Assembly (NCBI GenBank): GCA_964420115.1
Contig: CAYQQO010000004.1
Location: forward strand, 1-41,542
Direction of reading: 5' to 3'
Source of the DNA: CAYQQO01 sp964420115
GTDB lineage: Bacteria > Patescibacteriota > Minisyncoccia > Portnoybacterales > UBA2143
DNA: 41,542 nucleotides
Positions 30,611 to 39,907 of the stretch are shown one piece after another (position 1 is the stretch's first letter; every line of letters begins with the position of its first letter). The notes under the pieces are model-generated. The model had not been told where the DNA came from, did not search any database, and was given only the letters and a program-made list of their open reading frames with translations. Made by a program: the position numbers and the translations under genes.

Positions 30611-32476
30611 TTAAAAATATTCTCTGAATGTGACTGCTTCTTGGGGCAGTTCTAAAATAAAGCGGGAGGGGGAGTTGATCGTCACTTGGCCGAATAGCCG
30701 TCTTTTTTTAGAAAATGTTAAATAGGCTCTTTCTTTTGCTCTTGTCAGGCCAACATAGCAAAGCCGCCTTTCTTCCTCCATTTGGACCCTGTCAATAAAG
30801 CTTCTTGAATGAGGAAATATTCCCTCTTCCAGGCCAGTGATAAAAACAACAGGGAATTCCAATCCCTTGGCGCAGTGAAGGGTCATTAAATTAACTACTC
30901 CTTTTTCTGTTTCTACTTCATCATGGTTGCTTAAAAGGGTTATTTCTTCTAAAAATTTAGCCAATCCTTCTGGCGGAGCTTCTTTATCGTACTTTGATGT
31001 AATTGAGAAAAGCTCCTCTATATTTTCCCAGCGTCTTTCCCTTTCCTGGCCGCCGTTTTTGATGTATTGTTCATAGCCGACATTGTTGATAATTGAGCCG
31101 ACTAACTGGCTTAGTTTTTCTTTTTGGCTTTCTTTTCTGAAATTTTCTATCATTTGGCAGAAGTTTTTTAGCGGTTCAACGCTTTCTTTTTGCAAAAGAG
31201 CTAATTTTGGCTCTTTGCTGTATTTAGCTAGCCGTCTGGGCGGCAGATTGATTATTCTGGCCAAACTGACCGTGTCATGGGGGTTGGCAATGACTTTTAA
31301 ATAAGCCAAAATATCTTTTATTTCTTTCCTGTCGTAGAATTTGACAGAGCCAATTATTTTATAGGGTAAATTGGCTTTTAAAAAAGCTTCTTCTATGGCT
31401 CGCGACTGGGCGTTTGTCCTGTAAAGGACGGTAAAATCGTTTAAATTTAAATTATCCGATTGAATTAGACTGCTTATTGCTTCGATTATAAACCGTCCTT
31501 CCTCTTCTTCGTTTTCTGTTTCTATAATATTTATCAAATCCCCTTTTTTGTTTTTTGTCCAAAGCTTTTTTTCTTTTTTTTCTTTGTTTTTGGAAATAAT
31601 TTCATGGCTGGCTGAAAGTATATTCTGGCTGGAGCGATAATTTTCTTCTAAAAGAATCACTTTTGCTTCTGGATAGTCCTTTTCAAAGTTTAAGATGTTT
31701 CTAAAATCAGCGCCTCTCCAAGAATATATTGCTTGGGCGTCATCGCCGATAACAAAAAGATTTTTGTGTTTTTCAGCCAGCAGATTGATTAAAGCGTATT
31801 GGCCGGCGTTAATGTCCTGATATTCGTCAACTAGTAGATATGGCCATTTATTTTGGTATTCTTTTAAAAGTTCTGGTTCTTTTCTAAAGAGTTTGACGGT
31901 TAGCATAATTAAATCGCCAAAATCAAGAGCATTGGCCTTCCGCAGTTCTTTTTGATAAGCAGAATAAATTTTTGCTGCTGTTTTGGGGAAATATTCTTGC
32001 GCTTCTTCTTGGTATCTTCTTTCACCAATTAACTCGTCTTTTAATCTTGAAATTGTTTCTTTTATTGCCGCCGGCTTGAACTGGTCAGGGTTAATGTTTA
32101 AATCCTTAATTACATTTTTAATAAGGGCCAGCTGGTCGCTTTCATCGTAGATAATAAAGTTTTTAGAATATCCTAATTTGTCTATTTCTTTGCGTAAAAT
32201 CTTTAGACAAACAGAATGGAAGGTGCCAATAGTAGGCAGCGGCCTTGTAAAGGAATTTCCTAAAATCTTTTTTACTCTGTTCCCCATCTCTTGAGCGGCT
32301 TTGTTGGTAAAGGTTACCGCTAAAATATTTTCCGGATGTATTTCATTTTGGATAAGATAAGCGGTCCTTCTGGTAAGGCACAGTGTCTTGCCTGACCCCG
32401 GTCCGGCGATAACTAAAACCGGCCCCCTTATAGTGGCGACCGCTTCTTTTTGTTTCTGGTTAAGGTTGGCCAACAT
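30611..32476 (-). CDS. UvrD/PcrA-type superfamily I DNA helicase
   Basis: A 621-aa 3'-5' DNA helicase used in repair and replication restart. Motifs are Walker A AGPGSGKT (24-31), GTFHS, DEYQD (217-221), the GDDAQAIYSWRGAD motif III region, the LEENYRS motif IV region, LMTLHCAKGLEFP and EERRLCYVGLTRAKE. It is shorter than E. coli UvrD or PcrA (about 720 aa), because the C-terminal extension that binds partner proteins is missing. It starts at ATG 32476, only eight bases downstream of a terminator hairpin on the same strand. It heads a two-gene unit with rsmA. Confidence 0.93.
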   Translation of the reverse strand: MLANLNQKQKEAVATIRGPVLVIAGPGSGKTLCLTRRTAYLIQNEIHPENILAVTFTNKAAQEMGNRVKKILGNSFTRPLPTIGTFHSVCLKILRKEIDKLGYSKNFIIYDESDQLALIKNVIKDLNINPDQFKPAAIKETISRLKDELIGERRYQEEAQEYFPKTAAKIYSAYQKELRKANALDFGDLIMLTVKLFRKEPELLKEYQNKWPYLLVDEYQDINAGQYALINLLAEKHKNLFVIGDDAQAIYSWRGADFRNILNFEKDYPEAKVILLEENYRSSQNILSASHEIISKNKEKKEKKLWTKNKKGDLINIIETENEEEEGRFIIEAISSLIQSDNLNLNDFTVLYRTNAQSRAIEEAFLKANLPYKIIGSVKFYDRKEIKDILAYLKVIANPHDTVSLARIINLPPRRLAKYSKEPKLALLQKESVEPLKNFCQMIENFRKESQKEKLSQLVGSIINNVGYEQYIKNGGQERERRWENIEELFSITSKYDKEAPPEGLAKFLEEITLLSNHDEVETEKGVVNLMTLHCAKGLEFPVVFITGLEEGIFPHSRSFIDRVQMEEERRLCYVGLTRAKERAYLTFSKKRRLFGQVTINSPSRFILELPQEAVTFREYF

Positions 32477-32483
32477 ACAAGCT

Positions 32484-32516
32484 AAAAGCCAAGAATTGTT
32501 TTTGTCTTGGCTTTTT
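32484..32516 (-). terminator. Intrinsic terminator after the pilin genes
   Basis: AAAAGCCAAGA (32484-32494) pairs perfectly with TCTTGGCTTTT (32505-32515) around a 10-base loop. The minus strand ends in TTTT, so it would stop transcripts from the pilin operon. The T-run lies only eight bases before the helicase ATG, so the helicase either has a promoter overlapping the hairpin or relies on read-through. Confidence 0.8.
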
Positions 32517-32540
32517 GATTATAGATCGTAAAATATGCGA

Positions 32541-34007
32541 TTATTCTAATTCTTCCCATTCTTTGAACTGGTATTGTTCGGAAGTAGCTGGCAAAAATGG
32601 GGGCGGATAAAAACTTTGCTTTGGGTCATAAATGTTTTCTCTCTGTTCAAAGCCGGAAGAGAAGCTTCCGCCCGATGTCCATTTAGTGCCGACTCTGCCG
32701 TTGCTGACTACTGCTCCGAATATTTCCAAATAATCCCTTTGGCACTCTGGCCAGTACCAGCCGCAGTCATAGTGGTTTCTGCCGAAGCGGCCGTTTTGAG
32801 CAATATATACGCCGTGAAGCTCCATCCTGTCCGGCACATAAAGGCCGATTAGGTTGTTGTGCTGGGAAAGAACAACTAAGCCATCAGAGCCGTCTTTGGT
32901 TGTGTACCCAATATTGCCTGTCAGCCAGACATCGGTTTCCTCGTTGGGGTTAATTAAGTCAGCTGAAACAATAGTTAATTTCCCTTGCAGTTCTCCTTCC
33001 AGCCAGAGATTATCTTCGACAAAAACAAGGCCGCAGTCGCTGGGCAAGGGATAATTTGTCAAAAAGTTTTCATCAGCGATAACTGAATCTTCCCAGTGCC
33101 ACTCTTCTTCCGAGTTATAGGCGTAAATTGAATCAAGGTCGGTGATGTCGTAAACATCAATAGTGCTGTTGTTTCTTAAAATAATATGATAACCCAAGTT
33201 GCCTGAAGGAGGCAAGTAAATCCCTTGGCCGCCGGTATCGACTAATTGTTTGATTTGGGCTAGATCCATAGTAATGCCGTCAAAATCAAAAGGTGTAACC
33301 GGATAGCTGAACAATTCTTCAACGCCGTTGGCCGTAGTAAAAACACCGGGGCAAACGCAGTCGCTGTTTACTATTGAACATTGGCTGGGGCAGGAAGAAC
33401 AGCCAAAAGAGCTTGTGCAAATCCAGTCATCTCTGGCTGAACTGACAATTGATTTATTTTCTCCGTCCATTCTAACGCCGCCATTGGTGTGATATGGCCC
33501 TTTAATTTCTCTGTCAGCGCCTGCCCAAACATTATCATTTATTAAGTAAGCATAGTCGGCCACCGTCGGCCTGACATATTTTGCCTGGACCTGTCTTTTC
33601 ACATTAGGATAATCTTCTGTCCAACCGGTTGAAGTGATAACAACGCCCGAAGTTTGCCCGCATTGCTGGCTGCCGTTTATTTCCAAACTAAAAACGCCTA
33701 ATTTCCCTCCTTCTGGGTCGTTGTAGTCATGCTCATAGGGTCCGCAAACTGAACAGGGCGGCGAAGCGCAACACCAGTCTTTTCCGTCTTGCAAGTCATT
33801 GGGTTCATGAGCTAAATGCCAGCGGTAATAATTAAGCCCTCCTTCAGCAATAGCCAGAGCCTGGTGCCAGGCCGCTTTTTCTCTGGATTGTTTAAGTTGG
33901 ATTAAGACCAATCCGATAAGACCGGAGAGAATAAGTAAGAAAATTACTCCAAAAACAAGAACTAAGGTTAAAATAGCGCCTTTTTCTTTTAATCTGCCTT
34001 TTCTCAT
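32541..34007 (-). CDS. PilX-like pilus assembly protein
   Basis: A 488-aa protein. The N-terminus RLKEKGAILTLVLVFG..FLLILSGLIGLVLIQLKQSREKAAWHQALAIAEGGLNYYRW resembles the PilX N-terminal domain: a hydrophobic helix followed by the AL-AEGG pattern, with no classical GFT/S-E prepilin site. The rest is exported, beta-rich and has many cysteines (for example DWCCASPPCSVCGPY and the CSSCPSQCSIVNSDCVCPG region), suggesting several disulfides. It probably acts as a minor pilin or tip adhesin. It is the last gene of the pilus operon, two bases after the PilW-like gene, followed by a terminator. Confidence 0.72.
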   Translation of the reverse strand: MRKGRLKEKGAILTLVLVFGVIFLLILSGLIGLVLIQLKQSREKAAWHQALAIAEGGLNYYRWHLAHEPNDLQDGKDWCCASPPCSVCGPYEHDYNDPEGGKLGVFSLEINGSQQCGQTSGVVITSTGWTEDYPNVKRQVQAKYVRPTVADYAYLINDNVWAGADREIKGPYHTNGGVRMDGENKSIVSSARDDWICTSSFGCSSCPSQCSIVNSDCVCPGVFTTANGVEELFSYPVTPFDFDGITMDLAQIKQLVDTGGQGIYLPPSGNLGYHIILRNNSTIDVYDITDLDSIYAYNSEEEWHWEDSVIADENFLTNYPLPSDCGLVFVEDNLWLEGELQGKLTIVSADLINPNEETDVWLTGNIGYTTKDGSDGLVVLSQHNNLIGLYVPDRMELHGVYIAQNGRFGRNHYDCGWYWPECQRDYLEIFGAVVSNGRVGTKWTSGGSFSSGFEQRENIYDPKQSFYPPPFLPATSEQYQFKEWEELE

Positions 34008-34008
34008 T

Positions 34009-35013
34009 TTAAAGATTTGTTTTTAAATTCCTGATTTGGACGCTTGATTCAAGCTCAAAGTCGTGAGGGGGGCGGTTGGGGTCAATGTTGACTACCAAAT
34101 AAACCCGCATTAGCTTTGTTTCTTCCAACCGGGCCGGGGCCGGCAGTTCGTTGTCGTTGCCGTCGAAGTAGTGAAAAATAGGCAGGGTGTTCCTGACATA
34201 CTGGCTTAAGGCGCTAACCTCTTCTTGGTCGGCCGGGTATCCAATCGGGTATCCGCTTGGCTGGGTCACTCCTTTTTTTAGCGTTACTGCCTGGCCCAGG
34301 GCAGTTTCTGTCCATGAAAAAATAAATCTTGCTTTCATTGAATGATTCGCTTCCTGCCAGTCGCAGAACCCGCTTCCGCCAAAACCAACCGCTGATGAAC
34401 CGTCAGCGGTAAAAGAAATAGAGCCGTTAGCCGCTTCGGTGGTTACATCAAATGTACTGCATCCCTCCCAAAGCCCAGGGCATTGATTACAGCCGCTTTG
34501 GCAAAGCCGTCCTAAAAAATTGCCATCAGCGTAAGTGTCAACATATTCATTCCCGCCGTCAAGATCCCCTTCTACGCATATTTCTACTTGGGCTGTTTCA
34601 ATACTGCCGCTGGAAAAATTGTTAAAATCAACTTGGCAGGAGCCGCCTTCGGCAAAGGTAGCGCAATCATCGGTTAAAGAATCGCTTTCGTAAATGAAAT
34701 ATCTGACTTTTTCTGTTTCGCCGTCTTTGTCAATATCGCTGTAGAAAATTATTTCGTAATCTTCTGCCTTTTCTATTATATAACTGCCATCATCTCCTAT
34801 AGTTGCTTCCCGCAGTTCTTTTGTCATAGTTTCAATGCCTCTTCTTGCTTCGCTAATAGCGTTGGATTGTTGAAAAGAAAAAGCTTGTGTTCTGTAAGCG
34901 GTAAAAATTAACCCGCTTACCGCTCCCATGGCAATAGCAAAAATAGCCACTGTGACAATAAGTTCAACAATGGTAAAGCCGTTTTTTTGTCTGGGGCGGT
35001 CGTTTTTATCCAT
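34009..35013 (-). CDS. PilW-like prepilin
   Basis: A 334-aa type IV prepilin. The leader MDKNDRPRQKNG is followed by the N-methylation helix FTIVELIVTVAIFAIAMGAVSGLIF; the peptidase site is G12|F13 with E at +5. The large exported part contains several cysteine pairs (FLGRLCQSGCNQCPGLWEGC). Size and position beside a PilX-like gene point to a minor pilin (PilW/PilJ type). No prepilin peptidase gene (pilD) lies in the window. Confidence 0.8.
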   Translation of the reverse strand: MDKNDRPRQKNGFTIVELIVTVAIFAIAMGAVSGLIFTAYRTQAFSFQQSNAISEARRGIETMTKELREATIGDDGSYIIEKAEDYEIIFYSDIDKDGETEKVRYFIYESDSLTDDCATFAEGGSCQVDFNNFSSGSIETAQVEICVEGDLDGGNEYVDTYADGNFLGRLCQSGCNQCPGLWEGCSTFDVTTEAANGSISFTADGSSAVGFGGSGFCDWQEANHSMKARFIFSWTETALGQAVTLKKGVTQPSGYPIGYPADQEEVSALSQYVRNTLPIFHYFDGNDNELPAPARLEETKLMRVYLVVNIDPNRPPHDFELESSVQIRNLKTNL

Positions 35014-35023
35014 ATTTGTTTAA

Positions 35024-36808
35024 TCAAGAGGGGCCTGTGCGGACCAAGTCAATAATAATAGTGTCGTCGCCAGAAACAGCGGCGCTCCCTGAATATGTTT
35101 GGTAATCATCAGCTTCAACTTCTATATTGTAATCGGCGCTGTCTAACGGGATAAAAATGGTTTTCCCCTCTTCGTTGGTTAGTTGATTTTGGTCATAGCC
35201 AAGCCCGGTATTATATACTCTTACTTGGGCGCTGAAAAGAGGCGTTAAGGTCGCGCTGTCTCTGACAGTGGCCAATAAGCTGTTTTCTGCTTCTAAAAAC
35301 AAGCTAACAGATTGATTGGTATCGGGGAGAAGTTGGATTTCTTGGCCAGCTGGGGTGGAAGAAGGACTGGTGGCCACTAGATCTAAGTTTTCTGAAGGGT
35401 TAATAGTGAAATTATAGTTGTCCCATTCCAAATTATTAATATCTAAATGGCCGCTGGAATTAGTGGTAAAATCATTTGAATATTTGTAAACAGGTTGTTC
35501 ATCGCCGTCAGTGCCAATAATTTTAGCGCCCTTTAAATTAAAAGAAACATTGCCTATCGGCGTGGCCGCGTCTGTTATCCATGATAAATTCCAGTCAAAA
35601 ATAGCCGGGCTGGTGCTGGTGTTTGAAGTGGAAAGATCGGCTTTTATTTTTAATTTTGGATAGCTGCCTGCCGAAAGATCGGAGAGATCAACCGGTCCTG
35701 TTAAAAAACCGCTGGAATTGCCTGTTAAATCAGTGTCAGGGACCAGCCACCAGCTGCTGCTGGTAGCGTAAAAAAGATGGTATCTTATTTCAGTATCAGT
35801 CGGTTGGTTGTCATTAAAGGATAATTTGTCCCAGTTGATTAAATTGGTCGGTTCAACCGGCAAAGATAAAAGATAGCCGGGAGAAAGATACTCTTGGCTG
35901 CTTGTTGCTAAATTAACCTGCCCATTAGCTATTTTAATATTATTTTTTTCAGAGACCTTGCTTTCGTCTGAAAAAGAATCGGCAAAACTATCACTGCTCC
36001 ATGTGGAGAAAGTATCAATAGAAAAACCGCCAAGCAGATCAATGGGGAAACTGGCTTCGGTTAATTCTCCCTCTAAAACAGTAGCGTGGGGTTTTCCTGG
36101 ATTGGCTACTTCAGTTGTGCTGTAAGTTCGTTCGGTAGAATAACCTGTTTTAGTGACAGTGATTTGATAGCTGGCAGTGGAACTGGGCGCTCCGGCCACT
36201 AAGTATTCTCCCTGGTCGTTTGTTTGATAATTAGCGTCAATAGGCGGGTCTGTGCTGTTGTTTACTATATGAATGTTGGCTTGAGGGATGGGCATGCCCA
36301 AAGCGTCAAAAACAGAAATTAGCATATTGCCTCCTCCTTCGCTTGTTTCTAGCCCCTTGGGGGCTATATCGGTAATTGAAATTATTTGGCCGCTTAAAGC
36401 TCCTGTCCAGGAAACCTTTACTTTAACTCTTTTATAGTCATTGGGGAGAGAATCTGTCGGGGCCAGACCGTCAAAAGGATCATCAATATAGCCAATTGTT
36501 GTTTTGACTGTATATTCAACGCCGTTTCTGGTAATGTTTTCTGTTTCTAAGATATCGCCCGAAGGCACGCCGCCTTGGGTTCCTATCTTATTATAAGGGA
36601 GGTTTCTCGCTATTTCTATTTTCTGGTTGGCTAAGGCGGTGGCGGTAATTCTAATTTTACTTCTCGTTATTATTTTCATTGCTCCTTGGAAGCCGCCATA
36701 AATACTGACAAAAACTATGGCGATAAGGGCAACGCCCACCAGTGTTTCTACAAGGCTAAATCCTTTTTTATTGAATTTTATTTGTGGAGAGCTTAAAAAT
36801 TGGAGCAT
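35024..36808 (-). CDS. Large prepilin with carboxypeptidase-regulatory-like domains
   Basis: A 594-aa protein from ATG 36808, 13 bases after the pilC stop; the frame extends back to 36895 inside pilC, but those residues look unnatural. The leader ends KKG|FSLVETLVGVALIAIVFVSIYGG, a type IV prepilin site at G16 with E at +5. The exported part has at least two carboxypeptidase-regulatory/transthyretin-like beta domains: ISVFDALGMPIPQANIHIVN..GEYLVAGAP, and near the C-terminus ATVRDSATLTPLFSAQVRVYN. Such domains are common in surface adhesins, so this is probably a big minor pilin or tip protein rather than the major pilin. Confidence 0.75.
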   Translation of the reverse strand: MLQFLSSPQIKFNKKGFSLVETLVGVALIAIVFVSIYGGFQGAMKIITRSKIRITATALANQKIEIARNLPYNKIGTQGGVPSGDILETENITRNGVEYTVKTTIGYIDDPFDGLAPTDSLPNDYKRVKVKVSWTGALSGQIISITDIAPKGLETSEGGGNMLISVFDALGMPIPQANIHIVNNSTDPPIDANYQTNDQGEYLVAGAPSSTASYQITVTKTGYSTERTYSTTEVANPGKPHATVLEGELTEASFPIDLLGGFSIDTFSTWSSDSFADSFSDESKVSEKNNIKIANGQVNLATSSQEYLSPGYLLSLPVEPTNLINWDKLSFNDNQPTDTEIRYHLFYATSSSWWLVPDTDLTGNSSGFLTGPVDLSDLSAGSYPKLKIKADLSTSNTSTSPAIFDWNLSWITDAATPIGNVSFNLKGAKIIGTDGDEQPVYKYSNDFTTNSSGHLDINNLEWDNYNFTINPSENLDLVATSPSSTPAGQEIQLLPDTNQSVSLFLEAENSLLATVRDSATLTPLFSAQVRVYNTGLGYDQNQLTNEEGKTIFIPLDSADYNIEVEADDYQTYSGSAAVSGDDTIIIDLVRTGPS

Positions 36809-36821
36809 TTTGTTTTTATAA

Positions 36822-38048
36822 CTAAACGCCGGAGACCATAGAATACATTGGCTGAAGCATGGAGACGGCGAAAAAGCCGACTGCGGCGCCGACAATAACC
36901 ATTATGACTGGTTCTATTACCGAAGATAAGTTTTTGGTTATTTGGTCAATATTTTTTTCATAGAATTCAGCCACTTCATTTAAAATATCAGATAAACTGC
37001 CTGTTTCTTCGCCGACTTTAACCATCTGGACAACCATAGGCGGATAAAGAGACGGGTATTTTGACAGATTATCGCTTAATTGGCCGCCTTTTTGAACTTG
37101 TTCGGCTGAATTAATTAAGCTTTCTTTAAAATGAATATTGCCCAAAGTTTGAGCGGTGATTTGCATAGATTCAACAATAGCCACTCCGCTGTTAATCAAA
37201 GAGCTAAAGGTTCTGGCAAAGCGGGCGGTGTTAATTTTTTTAGAAAGTCCTCCAAAAATAGGCAGGCGGAGATAGACAAAATGGATCCCTTTTTTAATTG
37301 TTTTATTTTTAACAGCCAGCCGGATGGCAAAAAACAAAACAACCAGGCCAATAGCTAAAAAAACAATATAACTGCGGATTCCTTCGCTTATTGCGATAAC
37401 TATTCTGGTGGTCAAAGGCAGATCCATTTCAAAATCTTTAAAAATAGCTGTTAGTTTAGGGACGACTGTTATCATCATAATAATACCAATGCCAATCATG
37501 GCTACTATAATGACAGCGGGATACATCATTGCCCCTTTGACGCGCGAAATTAGCTCATGATCTTTTCTCATTTGTTCGGCCAGTTTTTCTAAAACTTCAT
37601 CTAAATTGCCGGCTGTTTCTCCAACTTTAACAATACTGACATACAAATTATTAAAAATTTTGGGGTATTTTGACAGGGCGCTGCTAAAAGATTGGCCGCT
37701 GCGAACATCGTTTTCCACTTGGTTGATTATTTTCTTAAGCTTTGGATTTTTGGTCTGGTTGGCTAAAACTTCCAAGGCTTGGTTTAAGGAAAGTCCCGCT
37801 TTTATCATTACTGACAAATGCTGGCTGAAAAGCATTTTTTCTACCAAGGAAACTCTGTTTAAAAGGGCTGTAAATTTATCTAAGTTGGAGAAAGCTCCCT
37901 TTTTCTTTTGATTAATTGGTTCAGCGGAAATCAAAAAAAGACCCTTTTGGCGCAAGGCATGGGCTAATTCATGTTTATTTAAAGCTTCTAATGTCCCTGC
38001 TTCGTTTTCTCCTTCTTTGTTTTTCGCTGTGTAAAGATAAGTAGACAT
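36822..38048 (-). CDS. pilC: Type IV pilus inner-membrane platform protein PilC
   Basis: A 408-aa member of the GspF/PilC family. It has two homologous cytoplasmic helical domains, each followed by membrane helices. Segments include LFSQHLSVMIKAGLSLNQALEVL near 74-96, YPAVIIVAMIGIGIIMMITVVPKL, FARTFSSLINSGVAIVESM, and a last helix VIEPVIMVIVGAAVGFFAVSMLQPMY. PilC anchors the PilB motor and moves pilin subunits into the growing fibre. It lies 12 bases after pilB. Confidence 0.93.
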   Translation of the reverse strand: MSTYLYTAKNKEGENEAGTLEALNKHELAHALRQKGLFLISAEPINQKKKGAFSNLDKFTALLNRVSLVEKMLFSQHLSVMIKAGLSLNQALEVLANQTKNPKLKKIINQVENDVRSGQSFSSALSKYPKIFNNLYVSIVKVGETAGNLDEVLEKLAEQMRKDHELISRVKGAMMYPAVIIVAMIGIGIIMMITVVPKLTAIFKDFEMDLPLTTRIVIAISEGIRSYIVFLAIGLVVLFFAIRLAVKNKTIKKGIHFVYLRLPIFGGLSKKINTARFARTFSSLINSGVAIVESMQITAQTLGNIHFKESLINSAEQVQKGGQLSDNLSKYPSLYPPMVVQMVKVGEETGSLSDILNEVAEFYEKNIDQITKNLSSVIEPVIMVIVGAAVGFFAVSMLQPMYSMVSGV

Positions 38049-38060
38049 TTTTTAACCTTT

Positions 38061-39809
38061 TTATTCCCTGGTTACTCGCAAAATTTCTTCTATACTTGTT
38101 AACCCTTGGGCCGCTTTGATCAATCCGTCTTCCATCATAGTTAGCATTCCTTCTTTTTTGGCCTGTGCTTCTATTTGGTCGGCTGTTGTTTCTTTAATAA
38201 CCAATATTTTAACTGGTTCGCTCATTTTTAAAACTTCGTAGACGCCAAGCCGTCCCTTGTATCCATCAGGACAATCGTCTGTCTTCTTCGGCCGATAAAA
38301 ATCTATTTCAGACCAGTCAGTTTTTGGCCCAATAATTTTTTCTTCCTTTAAAATCTTTAAAAGTTTGTCTAAATCAGCTTGTTCCTCAAGTTGCCGCAGT
38401 TCGTCTTTAGTCAGCTTGTATTTTTGTTTGGAGCTTTGGTAAAGGCGTCGAACAAGGCGCTGGGCAACAATAATGTCTACTGTTGAAGAAATCAAAAACG
38501 GTTCAGCTTCCATATCAATTAAGCGCGGGAAAGAACCGGCAGCGCTGTTAGTGTGGAGAGTAGAAAGGACCAAGTGGCCTGTTAAAGCGGCATTAATAGC
38601 CAAACTGGCTGTTTCCTTGTCTCTGATTTCGCCGACCATAATAATGTCGGGATCTTGTCTGACCAAAGCCCGCAGGCCGTTGGCAAAAGTTAGTCCGATT
38701 TTCGGCCTGACTTGGGTTTGGTTAATCCGCGGCATCCTGTATTCAATTGGATCTTCAACAGTGGCGATGTTGACCCCGGGTTCGTTTAGGATGTCCATTG
38801 CGGTATAGAGAGTAGTTGTTTTACCAGAGCCGGTTGGCCCGGTGACTAAAATCATACCGTGGGGTTTTTTGATCGCTTGATGGACTCTTTCTAGGGCCCC
38901 GCCGTAAAATCCCAATTTTTCCAAAGTGAGACCCTTATTTTCTTCGGGCAGAAGACGAAGAACAATTTTTTCTCCGTCGTAGATAGGGAGAATAGAAACA
39001 CGGAAGGAAATCTTAAGTTCTTCTGTCTGGATTTTAAAACGGCCGTCTTGGGGCAAGCGGTGTTCGTCAAGCTTTAAATTAGACAAAACTTTTATTCTGG
39101 CGACAATGCCGGCATGAACTCTTTTTGGCAGGGTCATTGTGTCGTGTAAGATACCGTCAATTCTATAACGAACAACTACCTCCTTTTCCATCGGCTCAAT
39201 ATGAATATCAGAGGCCTGCTGTAGAATAGCGTGCTTTAAAAGAGTGTCAACTATTTTGATTATTGGCAGTTGTTCAGCGGCTTTTTGCAGATCTTTTTCG
39301 CTGTCTTGGTCTGACTTTTCCACCAGAGGCACTATTTTTGATTGTTTATTAATTAGTTCCCCGAATTCCGCCTCTAAGCTTTTTTGATATTGTAAGAGAA
39401 CATTTTTTATACCGGCTTCATTAGTTAGGCGGGGCAGTATTTTGAGGTCTGATTTCTTTTTAATAAAGTCAATTGTTTGCAGGTCTTCGGGATCAAGCAT
39501 GGCCACTTGGAGTTCTTGGCCGCTTTTGCGGAAAGCTATAATATTGTGCTTTCTGGCGATTGGTTCGGGGATAATTTGCAGAACTTCTTTAGGGATTGCT
39601 TCTTTTTCTAAGTTGACAAAAGGGATGCCAAGAATATAGGCCTGTAATTTAATCAGCTCCTCTTTACTTATTAATTTATCTTCAACTAAAACATCAGCCA
39701 GTCTTTTTTTGGCTTCAGCCGCCTTTTTTTCTGCCTGGTCCAATTTATCTTTTGGGACCAATCCGGCATCAAGAATAAAAGCTTTTAGTTGTTGGTTTTC
39801 AACGCGCAA
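38061..39809 (-). CDS. pilB: Type IV pilus assembly ATPase PilB
   Basis: A 582-aa hexameric motor that powers pilus extension. The N-terminal MshEN/GspE-N-like domain spans residues 1-150. The core has the Asp-box region (DIHIEPMEKEVVVRYRIDG), Walker A GPTGSGKT (324-331), and Walker B with the conserved glutamates in DPDIIMVGEIRDKETA (387-402). The tetracysteine zinc site usual after RLVRRL is missing (RLVRRLYQSSKQK) and only one cysteine (TDDCPDGYKGRLG) remains. The start is TTG 39809, because an in-frame stop lies just upstream and there is no ATG. A hairpin and a GGAGG lie before the start. pilC follows. Confidence 0.93.
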   Translation of the reverse strand: MRVENQQLKAFILDAGLVPKDKLDQAEKKAAEAKKRLADVLVEDKLISKEELIKLQAYILGIPFVNLEKEAIPKEVLQIIPEPIARKHNIIAFRKSGQELQVAMLDPEDLQTIDFIKKKSDLKILPRLTNEAGIKNVLLQYQKSLEAEFGELINKQSKIVPLVEKSDQDSEKDLQKAAEQLPIIKIVDTLLKHAILQQASDIHIEPMEKEVVVRYRIDGILHDTMTLPKRVHAGIVARIKVLSNLKLDEHRLPQDGRFKIQTEELKISFRVSILPIYDGEKIVLRLLPEENKGLTLEKLGFYGGALERVHQAIKKPHGMILVTGPTGSGKTTTLYTAMDILNEPGVNIATVEDPIEYRMPRINQTQVRPKIGLTFANGLRALVRQDPDIIMVGEIRDKETASLAINAALTGHLVLSTLHTNSAAGSFPRLIDMEAEPFLISSTVDIIVAQRLVRRLYQSSKQKYKLTKDELRQLEEQADLDKLLKILKEEKIIGPKTDWSEIDFYRPKKTDDCPDGYKGRLGVYEVLKMSEPVKILVIKETTADQIEAQAKKEGMLTMMEDGLIKAAQGLTSIEEILRVTRE

Positions 39810-39819
39810 GTTTTTTAAA

Positions 39820-39848
39820 ACTTAAGGTTGTAGCTTAAGTATTCCTCC
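39820..39848 (-). promoter_or_regulatory. GGAGG and hairpin before pilB
   Basis: On the minus strand GGAGG (39844-39848) is followed after three bases by a 7-bp perfect stem (39834-39840 with 39820-39826; ACTTAAG/CTTAAGT, 7-base loop), then ten A/T bases and the TTG start. The hairpin with its TTTT could act as a weak terminator between the response regulator and pilB. Alternatively it could bring the distant GGAGG closer to the start codon. Confidence 0.4.
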
Positions 39849-39907
39849 AGCAATCCTAATAATTTCCTTAAATCCCCCAGTTAATATCCCAAGCTCCGCC
39901 TTGCGTT

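Noticed and set aside
36809..36895. Extension of the large prepilin frame back into pilC
   Set aside because: It overlaps the conserved 3' end of pilC, the residues look random (cysteine and serine rich), and the proper leader with the KKG|FSLVE site starts at ATG 36808.
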